Below, piece after piece: positions 54,401-64,000 of a DNA stretch of 64,000 bases (position 1 is its first letter; the number at the start of each line of letters is the position of its first letter). The notes under the pieces are model-generated. The model was not told the origin of the DNA. It saw only the letters and a program-made list of their open reading frames with translations, and made no database searches. Origin of the DNA: Myrmaecium sp. VS I D KN 1. Taxonomy: Eukaryota > Ascomycota > Dothideomycetes > Valsariales > Valsariaceae. The stretch spans positions 868,001 to 932,000 of the forward strand of contig JADQAV010000002.1 in assembly GCA_019775845.1 (NCBI GenBank). The letters are read 5' to 3'. The position numbers and the translations under genes were made by a program.

Positions 54401-55171
54401 TCCACCGGGAAGACTCGGATCGAACGTCGAAATCTCTTCCCTTGAGAGGAGAGATTTTGAAGGAAGTGCGGACTGGGAAAACGGTGTCGTTGGTGAGGCT
54501 AAACTCGCCGCGGTGTTAGAGCCACCATTCGCTGTCGATGGGAAGGAAGTCGTGAGTTGCGGCGGTGGTTGATTAGCCGTGCTGGCAGGGGCTGGCGGAT
54601 TGTGCATGGCGGAGAGCGCGATGTAGGTGTCCAAGCATTTCGCTAATGGGAAGTGTGTTAGCCTCAAGGATCTTTCCTCCATTTCCGTCCGTTCTACGAG
54701 GCTGCGTTTACTGTCCACTCACCAAGTATGGTTTCTTCGAATTCTCCGGCCTTGCTGAAATTGAAGAGCTTGCCGGCGCCCAGTGCAAAGACCATGCTCT
54801 CATTATATTCTTGTAGTTGGTAATAAACCTTTGCTGCGACCAGTGCCGCAAGCTCGCGCTGCGGGAAGGACTCATCCTCATAGAGAGCTTCTCTATATCC
54901 ATGTATTAGCGGGATCAACTGGGAATAGAGAAGGATGAGCGCTTGACATTGCCGACAGCTCAGCCTTCGGGTTCTGAGCAAGAGGCCTGGCTATCGGCAG
55001 TCAAATCTAATCAGGGTATGAATGATCCTACATTTGCCCGACGGAGCTTGCTACCTCCGGCCAGAGGACGTCTATCTGTTCGTTCAGGCTTTGCAGAGCG
55101 AAGACCCGAAGGTCGTTATCCGGTTCTGAAAGAAAGCCGACGAGGCCGGCGGCGGAGGTAAGACCAACCAT
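51416..55171 (-). CDS. RPN2: 26S proteasome regulatory subunit RPN2
   Basis: Largest scaffold of the 19S base, docking Rpn13 and connecting base and lid. Five exons (55171-55032, 54892-54723, 54642-54086, 54035-51753, 51700-51416) give 1144 residues. The small N-terminal exons were found from the family pattern: MVGLTSAAGLVGFLSEPDND, then WPEVASSVGQI joined to EALYEDESF, ETILAKCLDTYIAL, and RGLRNKILHLILDLLND. The body has the toroid of PC repeats at about residues 490-850 (for example YGGILTIALAYCGTGSN and YGATMALGIACAGTG). An acidic Lys/Glu region follows, then LPAQLKYISFPEERYVPVKK spliced to PTGGVILLVDTKP. The C-terminal EFEYYSEDE tail corresponds to the Rpn13-binding end. A Pro/Ser/Thr-rich insertion lies near residue 120-160. 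Confidence 0.96.
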
Positions 55172-56258
55172 CCCGGTTGAGATCGAGATCGATATCGATG
55201 GTGTCTAGATAGCTGTAGACAGTGTAGGAGATGGCGAGAGATTTGAGCAGCACGCTTGTCTATGTTGACGAGGTGGACGGTCAAGGCGGAAGGGCGATTC
55301 AGAGCTCCGTACGTGGCGGCTGGCCAAGAAAAGTCCGGACAGCTAGCGGGATCGAGTGAGAAGGCAGAAACCAGGCAGCTGCAGCTCTGGGGATTCGGGG
55401 CGATAGGGAGCTGGCCAGATGGAGCTGGTGATGGAGAGTAGGAGTGAGCTGATGACGAGATTCTTGAGAGGAGCAGATGGTTGACCTGCCTTCACGCGCA
55501 ACACACGATTACCTCAGTGAAGCTTAGATTACGGCGCCGCGGGCAGGCCACAAGCGCTGCTGAGTCAGACACCAGGCCGGGCCGGGCATGGCCCAACGCT
55601 CACTTTGAGCTTGCTCCCCTTGATGCAGGGCACCAAACCGCAGAGAGATGCTTCTGAGTACTAGCCACATACATAGGTATTATACGACCTCACCTCCATC
55701 TCGCGGTATCGTGAAGGAAGTTAAGTGCCATGCAAGAGAAGAGCTCCTGGGAAATCGGGCTCGTTTCTGGTCGCGATTGTCAGTTGTAACTGTAACTTAG
55801 GTAGCTCCCACTGTGAAGCCGTTGCTTCCCAGCCCCTCCTCCGGCACGCATCCCGCTGGGTATTTATGTACTGGATGTACTCTACATGCGCGGGTCATCA
55901 TCCATCGCGTTGACGGTGTGTACCTACCTACACATGTCGCATGCGGCGAGAAGATCCTGTCTGTCCGCCCTCACACCGCTAACCGCATCTGCATCTCGAG
56001 TGAGACGATTCCTATCTGCTCCATCGGCCGCTCATCGCCGTGGTCGTGCCCGGCGCGCTTGCCTTTGTTCCCAGCCTCGAGCTCCGGTGAGTTTGCCCCG
56101 GTGCAAGCAATCACCACTGGCAAGTTCCCTACACGCAAGTCACGTGCGGCGCGACAACGGCTGGACTGCGACTCCAGTACAGGACAGCAGCATCTAGGAC
56201 AAACAGCTTCTCGACACTCCACACCGCCCAACGCCCTTGCGCGCGCCCCATTCAGACC
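55172..56258. promoter_or_regulatory. Divergent promoter region, RPN2 and CET1
   Basis: About 1.1 kb between two divergent start codons. I found no clear proteasome-associated control element (GGTGGCAAA) by eye. Overlapping chance frames only. Confidence 0.5.
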
Positions 56259-58462
56259 ATGGATCTCAAGTCCATGTTGAATAAGGACTCTGAATCGGGT
56301 CCTCCCCACCACCACCCTCACCCGCCGCCGCCTCCTCCTCCACCGTTCTCTCCTTCTGCCCAATCCTCGCCGCAAAGCTTCCACCATCCCCCACCGCCCG
56401 CGAGCTTCTCCTCGCCCACCGCCCTTCATCACTCTCAGACGCAGCAACCTCCGCCCCGTGACTACTTCCACGGTGTAACGCCCAACTCTCGCGCCTCCGC
56501 CCCTCAACTGTCCTCATATCCACGCCCTGCACAGTCGCCCTACAACCATCCTCCCACCCTCCAGCACAGCCAGTCGCAACCTTCCATATCCCCGCCAGCA
56601 GCTTCAACACCTATACAACCTCCGCAGTCAGTCCGGGAATCGCCGCTGTCAACATCTTATCTTCATACCTCTCCTTATACCTTCGGCGGCCCTCCATCTC
56701 ACCCCGCTACACCGCTCGGTCCTCCGCTCACGTATAATCGAGGCTCAATTCCCAATTCAAGAGAACCCACAAGCCCATTCACTCACCAACGCAAGCTCTC
56801 CGGCACCTCCTATGGAGCCCCAGCAATGACACCGATCAAGGCGCCGCAAGCAGGTTCACCGGGATCATACATGTCACATAGTCCGCAGTTGGAGCGTAAG
56901 GAGACGGATTACGCGTATCAGAGAGAACGTGAGCGGACAGAAAGCGTCAGCCCCAAAACCGTATACCCAAGTCGACAACAGTCTTTAGAAAGCAGACACT
57001 ATAGCCACGAGTTCGAGGCTACACGTGCTACACCGAGTCGCACGACCTCCCTTCAGTCCATACTACAGCCTACAACGCCACAGCAAGGTTCAGTGCCTGC
57101 TGCCACGCCCTCGACAGTTGCACTGCCGTCTCCAGAACTTCTGAGCAAGCCGCTGCCCGCCCGTACGCTTCCCCGTTCTGAAAGTAAGTCGGACCGGCTG
57201 CCTATGCATGCACCGCCCGAACCTGCGGTGTCGCATCCAGAAGCAGCTGGAAACAGCAAGTCCCATGAGCCTGCTCCGTCTGAACGCAAGGCTCCTCCTT
57301 CGAACTTGTTGGGTAAACGGAAGAGGAATGATCCAAAGCCCGTATGGGCAATGAAAGAAAGAGAAGCCCCGCCCGAGCTACGCCAGATCCGCAAAGCTCA
57401 GCGTGTTATTTCCGAATCCAAGCAGGTCAACGGAAATCATGCTCAGGGTCCACACCACACACCCCCTCAGTCGGCTCTACAAATCCCCCCCTCAGTTCCC
57501 CCACCCAATGGCGGCTGGCAGCCATCGGTGAGTGCTATTGCTCCGTATGACGAAGTCACACGTAGGCTTGCCGACTTCCTTTGGATAAATGTAGTGGAAA
57601 ATCAAACCCTGGCTGCTGGGCCAGCAGGGTCTATACCCTCATCTCAAGGCCAGCTCGAAGTGGAAGCGAAACTTGGTGTCTTCATCGACCGCCAGACGCT
57701 TCATCGGCTGGAGCTCCCCGTTGCTTCTGAAACAGTTCTGCATTCCGGTTCTCTTCCACTTATGTTTGAGAGCAATATGAACGAAGTAAGTTCTTGCGCT
57801 GTACAAAGATCCAAGTGCCCTGTTAACCGTATGTCCAGGCGCAGCACAAAGCTCTCAATCAGTACCTCAATAAGGCTACTACGGACTCGCTTCGCCGACC
57901 CGATCGTATCAATTACAAGCATAAGCGAGAGATCGACAGCTTCTATATTCTGGATCCTCAGCACTTCCACTACCTGCCCCCTGCTGCCATCCGCCTTGTA
58001 GACCCCTCTCGCAAAAGCCGTATTCGTATCACACGTGATGCTCAAACCAATGAAGTCCTCGCCAAGATTGTCAAGCAACGCATTGCAAACTTCGATATTT
58101 ACAGCCCGGACACACCGTTCGATTACCGTATAACGGTGAGCCTCGAGGCACCCTATGACGGACCAATAGACGACTTAGTGGACTTGAAAGAGGGGAACAA
58201 GCGTGTGGGGAGAAAAAAGGACAGAATGTGCTATCGGCATCAGGCCTATCAGATCGATTTGACGCAGGTTACCCCTATCGACGGAGACCCGGCAGCTAAA
58301 ACGCACGAGTTGGAGATTGAAGTAGACACAGACGAATTGAAGCGTGAAGGGGCGAAGGCACGAATGAACCAACCGAATGGATTCGAGGACCAGCTGGTGC
58401 AGGGGTTACTCAATAACGTTAGGGTCCTGGCAAGGGCAGGGAAGGTTCCAATTCACGGCTAA
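56259..58462 (+). CDS. CET1: mRNA-capping enzyme subunit beta (RNA 5'-triphosphatase, Cet1 type)
   Basis: Removes the gamma phosphate from nascent mRNA, the first step of capping; metal-dependent tunnel fold, different from the animal cysteine-phosphatase type. Exon 1 is 56259-57785, the intron is 57786-57838 (GTAAGT; GTTAACC; GTCCAG) and exon 2 is 57839-58462, giving 716 residues. The first 400 residues are Pro/Ser/His-rich and disordered, and include a poly-Pro run. The catalytic domain begins near residue 438. It has the metal-binding strand LEVEAKLG (about 466-473), the opposite strand ELEIEVD (about 667-673), KHKREIDSFYI, the RKSRIRITRD strand, YRITVSLEAP and RKKDRMCYRHQAYQIDLTQV, in the order known for Cet1. 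Residues after the last strand are few, as in other fungi. Confidence 0.95.
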
Positions 58463-59261
58463 TGAGAAGCACGCTGTTCTCTGGAAACTCCTCCACTGAT
58501 GAGAAACGGGAAAAAGGAAGGTGGGCACTCTTTTGGCCTTTGTCTTTTATCTAGGGCAAGGTTTCAGCCTCCTACTTGACGTTTGATGATCAGACTGGCG
58601 TCATGTTATTTTATTTTATTTTGTTTTCATGCGCCGCGTTTATCATGCCTTCTTCTGCTTTCGTCTGTACGTTTGTATACCTGAACGATTTCATTATATC
58701 CGGTTGGGATTTCCCTCCTTTTCTTTGCTCACAGACTGTCATCCTTTAGGATTCCCTTTCTAGTGACAGCTGCACGATACCTCATGGGGGAGATGGTACC
58801 ATCTGCGCTTCAGAATTGTTCCAGGTTTCTTCTCCGCCCAGTTGTTTCCTCTACCAAAAAATGTATGGCCGAATATTAGGGCTATGTCACTTCCACACCA
58901 GCTTTCTGTTTTCGACCGTGTATTTCGGTGTCCGCATCATCAATATTGCGAAGATGTGCTTGTCTGGTCTTGTTGACACATGTGCTGGCTGGTACTGCAC
59001 GGAAGGGCCACTGTCGTCCGATGCAGTATGCTTGACTGGCCGGTGTCCCATCGCCTGAGAACCTGGATCTTCTCGCTGCTTGGCTGCTCATCTCCTTCTC
59101 ATATCCTGGAGATGGGCTCTTCTTAGACCTACTGCATCCGGTTGGACCTCTGTCGAAGCAAGCCATAATCCGGGCAATCAGTCATGGCCGTGCACTTGCT
59201 TTGAAGCTAAGTCTAACCCATGGCTGGCTTCTGACATTCTGCCCAGCACTTCCCTGCCACT
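58463..59261. other. Convergent intergenic region CET1 / NAA38
   Basis: 3' flanks of the two genes, with TTTTATTTTATTTTG tracts near 58610. Chance frames only. Confidence 0.6.
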
Positions 59262-59671
59262 TCAAGCACCCGGCTTGCCCCAGTTCGCCTCCTCGACTGA
59301 GATCTTTGTGATATATTTCCCGGGCACGACGACTAATCCTACGTATCTGGACATAAGGTTCATCGGTGGCCGCGGGTTGCCAGTTTCTTCGGCCGCTTTG
59401 CGGATCGCTTCCTGGGACGGCTGGCGGTACTCGTGAGTAAAGGCGAGGATGGTGTTCCGGTCCTGGTTACTCGGTTAGTATGGGCAAGAGATGCGCTGCA
59501 GTTTGAGCGAGAGTGCTAGAGCATTACTTTGTCGGTGCATTTCAGTTGCCCGGCGAACATGCGCCTGTCGGTGGTGTGAATGCGAAGGGTCTTATTGAGG
59601 TAGCCACTGAGATAGTTAACAGCTGCAGAATTGCCCAGGGCCTCGGCCGGGGTGCTCTGCAGGTCTGTCAT
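59262..59671 (-). CDS. NAA38: NatC auxiliary subunit Naa38 (LSMD1-type Sm-like protein)
   Basis: Small Sm-fold protein of the NatC N-terminal acetyltransferase complex. Exon 1 is 59671-59528, the intron is 59527-59463 (GTAATG; CTAAC; AACCAG) and exon 2 is 59462-59262, giving 114 residues. Sm1 motif: SGYLNKTLRIHTTDRRMFAG followed by QLKCTDK. Sm2 motif after the intron: RNTILAFTHEYR, then the LMSRYVGLVVVPGKYITKIS strand. The HTTDxRMFxGxxxCTD phrase and VPG loop separate LSMD1/Naa38 from LSm8 and SmD proteins. A CTAAG..TCCTAG just before the ATG could be a leader intron acceptor. It shares a 380 bp divergent promoter with SPT5. Confidence 0.9.
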
Positions 59672-60050
59672 TGCTAGGACAAAACACGAAGAAGCACGTA
59701 GAGACTGGACACTTAGTATGTAATGAAAGCTCAAGCCTCGTTGGTGTTGACGATGCCTCCGTCACAGTGCCATCACGTGATGAGGTTTACGCCAAGAACC
59801 TGGCTATGGCGGCCGTCTACCTTACCCCATGCAGCGCAACAATGAATGTCCATCTGCTCTCGACGTTGAGCGAGACAAAGGCCTCGTCCTCTTCGACTTC
59901 ATCGCAGTCCCGCCACTCTCGAACTCGCGCACCTCTTTCGAACGATTGCGCGAAATCTCTTTCTTCACTACATAATAACATAACCTAGCACTTCACAGCA
60001 GAATTACAACAGTTTATTTGACGCCGTGCAGGGTCTAGCCACCGCGCATC
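59672..60050. promoter_or_regulatory. Divergent promoter region, NAA38 and SPT5
   Basis: 380 bp between the two start codons, serving both genes. No specific motif is claimed. Confidence 0.55.
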
Positions 60051-63000
60051 ATGGCGGACTTCCTCAACCAAGACTTTGGATCGGAATCGGAGGATGACGA
60101 TTTCAACCCCCAACCTGAGGTCGATGAGGAGGATGCGGGCAATGCCTCGGAAAATGACGCAAAACCGCAGTCGCCCAGTCGAGCGGACGACGCTGGTGGC
60201 GACGCGGACGAGAACGACGATGATGAGGATGCAGATAACTCGACAACAAAGAAGCCAAGCCAGGACGCTAATGCTGAGGACGAAAACGAGGACGGCGAGG
60301 AAGAAGAAGGTGGTGGTGGTGACGAGGAGGAGGACGAAGAGGACGAAGAGGACGAGGATGAGGATGAGGACGAGGAAGATGAAGAGGTCGTGGTAAGTCT
60401 CCCTCGAGTGAAGGTAGCTCGCACTTTGATGGCTAACAGGAGCATAGGGCCGCTCGCGCAAGAGAAGAAAGAGGGATGCCCGCATGCAGTTCATCGATGT
60501 CGAAGCCGAGGTTGACGATGAAGACGAAGAGGAGCTTGAGGAAGAGGATGACCTTGTGCAGGAGGAAGTACATCCGGATGATCTCTTGGAAATGCCTCCT
60601 GGTGCCGAAAATGACGAGCGGAGGCACAGGGAGCTCGATCGCCAGCGTGAGCTTGCTGAGAGCTTGGACGCGGAAAAGGCTGCCGAACGCCTCCGCGAAA
60701 GGTATGGAAAGAGCCGCGCTGCTGCTGTCGACTCCTTTGTTGTCCCGAAGCACGCGCTTCTTCCCAGCGTCGACGATCCAGGCATCTGGGCTGTCAAGTG
60801 CAGGCCTGGAAAAGAAGGCGAAGTTGTCGCCGCAATCCTGAAAAGATTCGAGCAGCGCGCAACCACCAAGAACCCCCTCAACATCTGTTCCGCCTTCGAG
60901 CGCGGCACCACGGTTATGACCGGTTATGTCTATATCGAGGCGCCAGTGCAAGCAGCTGTCTTCGACGCCATCGATGGTCTACCGAATGTGTGGGCCAGGA
61001 ATGACATGAAGCTGATCGATGTCAAAGACCGACCGTCGCTGTTGCACATCAATACCTCTAAAAAGCAAGTGGATGTGGGCGATTACGTGCGCATGAAGCG
61101 TCCGGCGAGATATGCTGGAGATATCGGTGTTGTCGAAGCTGTAGAACCGAATGAGGACCGAGTTACCGTCAAGCTTGTCCCTCGAATCGATGACAGCGTG
61201 GACGACGATATCAACGCACCCATACAGGCAGACGGGAAGCGGAAACGTCCTGGATTCGCCAAACAGACTGGACCCAGGCCGCAGCAGAAGCTCTTTACCT
61301 ATGCTGACGCAGTCAAGAACCATGGCAAGCATCTTGTTGCTGGTGGTGGCCTGTCTAGGAATAGTTTCCGGTTCAAGGGGGATGATTATGTGGATGGATT
61401 CCTCATCAAGGACTTCAAAACGAGCTACCTTGAGACAGAAAACGTCAGGCCCACGCTCCAAGAGATCCAGGCCTTTGCTACCCGCGATGAAGATGGCACC
61501 GAAGCTGTCGATCTGTTGCAGCTGGCTGCTTCCAATAAAGCGGCGGCTTCTGGTGAATCATTCCTGCCTGGAGATAAGGTTGAGATCTACCAAGGTGAAC
61601 AAAAAGGCATTTCCGGAAAGACGGTGTCCGTTCGCGGCGATATTGTTACCCTGAAAGTCACGTCAGATCTTCTAAAGGGTCAAACTATCGAAGCTCCCGT
61701 CCGAACCCTGCGAAAGTTCTTCCGAGTTGGCGACCACGTCAAGGTCATCTCCGGTAGCAAATATGTCGGTGAGGTTGGCTTCGTAGCCAAGATCAAGGAC
61801 GACCGCGTCATCTTCAATAGGGATGGCGACCAACAAGAAATCACGGTTTTCAGTAAGGATCTGAGAGAAGCCGCCGACTCCAACTCGATGGCTGTTGGCT
61901 CAAAGTATGATCTCTATGATCTCGTCCAGCTCGATCAAGCCACTGTCGGCATCATCGTCAAGGTCGACACGGAGACTCTACGCGTGCTTGACCAGAATGG
62001 CAACCTCCGCACTGTTCTTCACTCTCAAGTCGCAAACAAAATGGAGAAGCGGCGCAATGCCGTGGGTACGGATCGTGATGGATCAGAGATTCGAATTGGC
62101 GATACAGTCAAGGAGTACAGTGGAGAGAACAGACAGGGTACGGTGCTAGATCTTCACCGTAGCTATGTCTTTGTGCAAAACCGTTCACTTCCGGAGAACA
62201 TGGGTGTCTTCGTTGTTCGCAACTCGAACGTCACCACAGTTGCTGCCAAAGGTGGTAAGGTTAATGCTGCTCCGGACTTTTCCAAAATGAACCCCGCGCT
62301 ACTCCTTAACGGCGGTCCGAATGCGAAGACAATGATGCTGCCTCCCAGGACGATGGGCCGTGATAAGTTCATTGGCAAGACTGTCACGGTCCGTAAGGGA
62401 CCTCACAAGGGTCTTTTGGGTATCGTTAAAGACACCACTGATGACAGCGCCCGAGTTGAGCTTCACTCCAAAAACAAGATCATCACGGTTTCCAAAGAGT
62501 TCCTTTCCGTTAAGGATCCCATCACCGGTCAGAGCCAGCCTCTTGGCAAATTTGGCGGGCCTCCGAGGACAGGCGCCCCACCTCCTGGGCGTTACGGAGG
62601 TGCCACTCCTGGCCGCGAGTCTGTATGGGGTGGACGTACGCCTGCGCCTGGGAACCGTACACCTGCCTGGCAAGCTGGTGGCAGAACTCCTGCCTGGGGC
62701 GGTATGAGCGGCGGCCGCACGCCAGCTTTCCCGGGTGCCGATGGAAGTCGGACTGCTTATGGTGATGGTAGCCGTACAGCTTACGGCGATGGCAGTCGCA
62801 CATCGTATGGTGGTGGTGACGGCAACAGGACGGCTTATGGCGGTGTAAGTGCATCCCTTCGCAATCAACAATCACAATTTACTAATCGTGCTTTTAGTCT
62901 ACTTGGAATGCCAACGCCCGTACTCCATACAATCCGTCCGGCTACGGCAACCCTTCTGGCGAATCCGCCTGGGCTGCTGGCTCCAAAACCCCTGCTTACC

Positions 63001-63314
63001 ATTCTTCCAACAACTCCTCCTCTAATCCCTGGTCCGCAGGCGGGCGCACTCCAGCCTACCACAGCACCTCTGGCAATGGCACTTCCTATGGGAGCGCACC
63101 CACACCGGCGGCAGCTTTTGACGCTCCGACGCCGGGTGCTTACACAGCTCCGACACCAGGCGATACCTCCGCCGCAACACCGAAGGGATTCGGTGGGTAT
63201 GGGCAGTATAATACACCTGGTGCTGCGCCCACTCCAGGAGCGTACCCCGAGACACCCGGTGCATGGGCGGCGGATACGCCGGCAGGTGGGGACGATGGGC
63301 CGAGATATGAGTAA
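60051..63314 (+). CDS. SPT5: Transcription elongation factor SPT5
   Basis: Universal elongation factor (DSIF large subunit with Spt4), clamping RNA polymerase II and recruiting capping enzyme. Exons are 60051-60392, 60448-62844 and 62898-63314, giving 1051 residues. The N-terminus is strongly acidic (Asp/Glu runs to about residue 114 and again after RKRRKRDARMQF). The NGN domain starts at IWAVKCRPGKEGEVVAAIL (about residue 226). Several KOW domains follow, for example VDVGDYVRMKRPARYAGDIG (about 321) and FIGKTVTVRKGPHKGLLGIV. From about residue 818 the C-terminal repeat region has GGRTPAW-type and GSRTAYGDG-type units and later TPGAYTAPTPG, substrates of CTR kinases. Reading through intron 2 stays open in another frame, so the splice is needed to get the true end GPRYE. 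Confidence 0.97.
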
Positions 63315-64000
63315 GAGGGAGCGTGCTGTACGATAAGGAACTGGACGGGGTTTTTGGGGGGGCTTGTTTCTCTTTTCATCTATCTTCTTTCCAAGGGCAT
63401 CTGCACAAGCGTTATTTTTTCCTTCTTGAGCGTATGCGGAAACGAAGCGGGAGGGTTCGCAAAACCGAAATAGGGAATATGGTGGTCTGGCGGGTGTCGG
63501 AATGATTTTTTAGAGAAAAATATGATGTTTTGGCATTCGATTCGTTCTTCCTTTTGTACGGTGATGTCTCACTGGAGGAGAGATCTTGAAAGATGAGAAG
63601 GCTGGCGGTTGCTGAGTCAGCAGTCTATAGTCTGTCGGATGTTTGGGCCATTCTCTGCTCCACTCTTCATGTACACTTCAGTCTGGACGACCATAAGGTT
63701 GGAGAAAGCACGGCAGATAACTACCAGAACGGTAAGATGAATTCATTTTCCTTCTTCTTTGTCGTGCATGCAGTATTTTGCAGACGGTTGGACTTTCTGC
63801 ATTTTCCCTCTCTTCTTCCTGTTAAATCGGCGAACGTGTGAGAAGAGACGAGTTGGGATCTGTCATTTCCGCCATCAACACCATTTTGGGAGCAAAAAGA
63901 AGGCCAATTAGGTTGATGTTTCTTCCATGACTAAATTCCCATTTCTTCAACATGCTTTCCCTTCATTCCACTACTGCCTCCTACTTACCGATCCGATTCC
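63315..64000. other. 3' flank of SPT5 to window end
   Basis: Non-coding by every sign seen: T-rich tracts and short frames only. Confidence 0.6.

Overview
The window comes from the nuclear genome of a filamentous ascomycete (Pezizomycotina). The signs are short GT..AG introns (mostly 50-75 nt) with CTAAC/CTGAC branch sites, GC-rich third codon positions, and fungal gene types (a PPZ-type phosphatase with a long N-terminal extension, a Cet1-type RNA triphosphatase, a rhodopsin-domain membrane protein). A 3.65 kb AT-rich island almost without CpA and TpG is the footprint of RIP (repeat-induced point mutation). No prokaryotic, plasmid, CRISPR or viral feature was seen, and no tRNA or rRNA gene was recognised.

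Layout. 1-8.6 kb is accessory metabolism: a short-chain dehydrogenase (SDR) cut by the left edge, a second SDR divergent from an MFS sugar transporter, and a seven-helix rhodopsin-domain protein. 8.6-15.5 kb is gene-poor and holds only possible relics of spliced genes. 15.5-27.1 kb carries choline sulfatase, a degenerate RNase H-like protein, Mediator subunit 8, an MPDU1-like PQ-loop protein, a protein N-terminal methyltransferase and an aldehyde dehydrogenase. 27.5-32.3 kb is a transposon zone: a 469 bp MITE with 86 bp inverted repeats and 8 bp target duplications, then the RIP-mutated DNA transposon with 26 bp inverted repeats and TAA target duplications. 33.7-63.3 kb is dense housekeeping: PPZ phosphatase with a possible alternative C-terminal exon, ribosomal protein uS5, an intact RNase H-like protein, a ZZ/EF-hand membrane protein, an AT-hook/EVE protein, COX10, RPN2, CET1, NAA38 and SPT5.

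How the genes relate. Most housekeeping genes are unconnected neighbours, although CET1 (mRNA capping) and SPT5 (elongation, capping-enzyme recruitment) act on the same nascent transcript. Choline sulfatase and the aldehyde dehydrogenase could both serve choline-O-sulfate to betaine metabolism, but the enzyme between them is not in the window. The two RNase H-like genes are paralogues about 20 kb apart; one keeps all four catalytic acids and the other has lost two. Exon boundaries were derived by hand from splice signals and reading frame.
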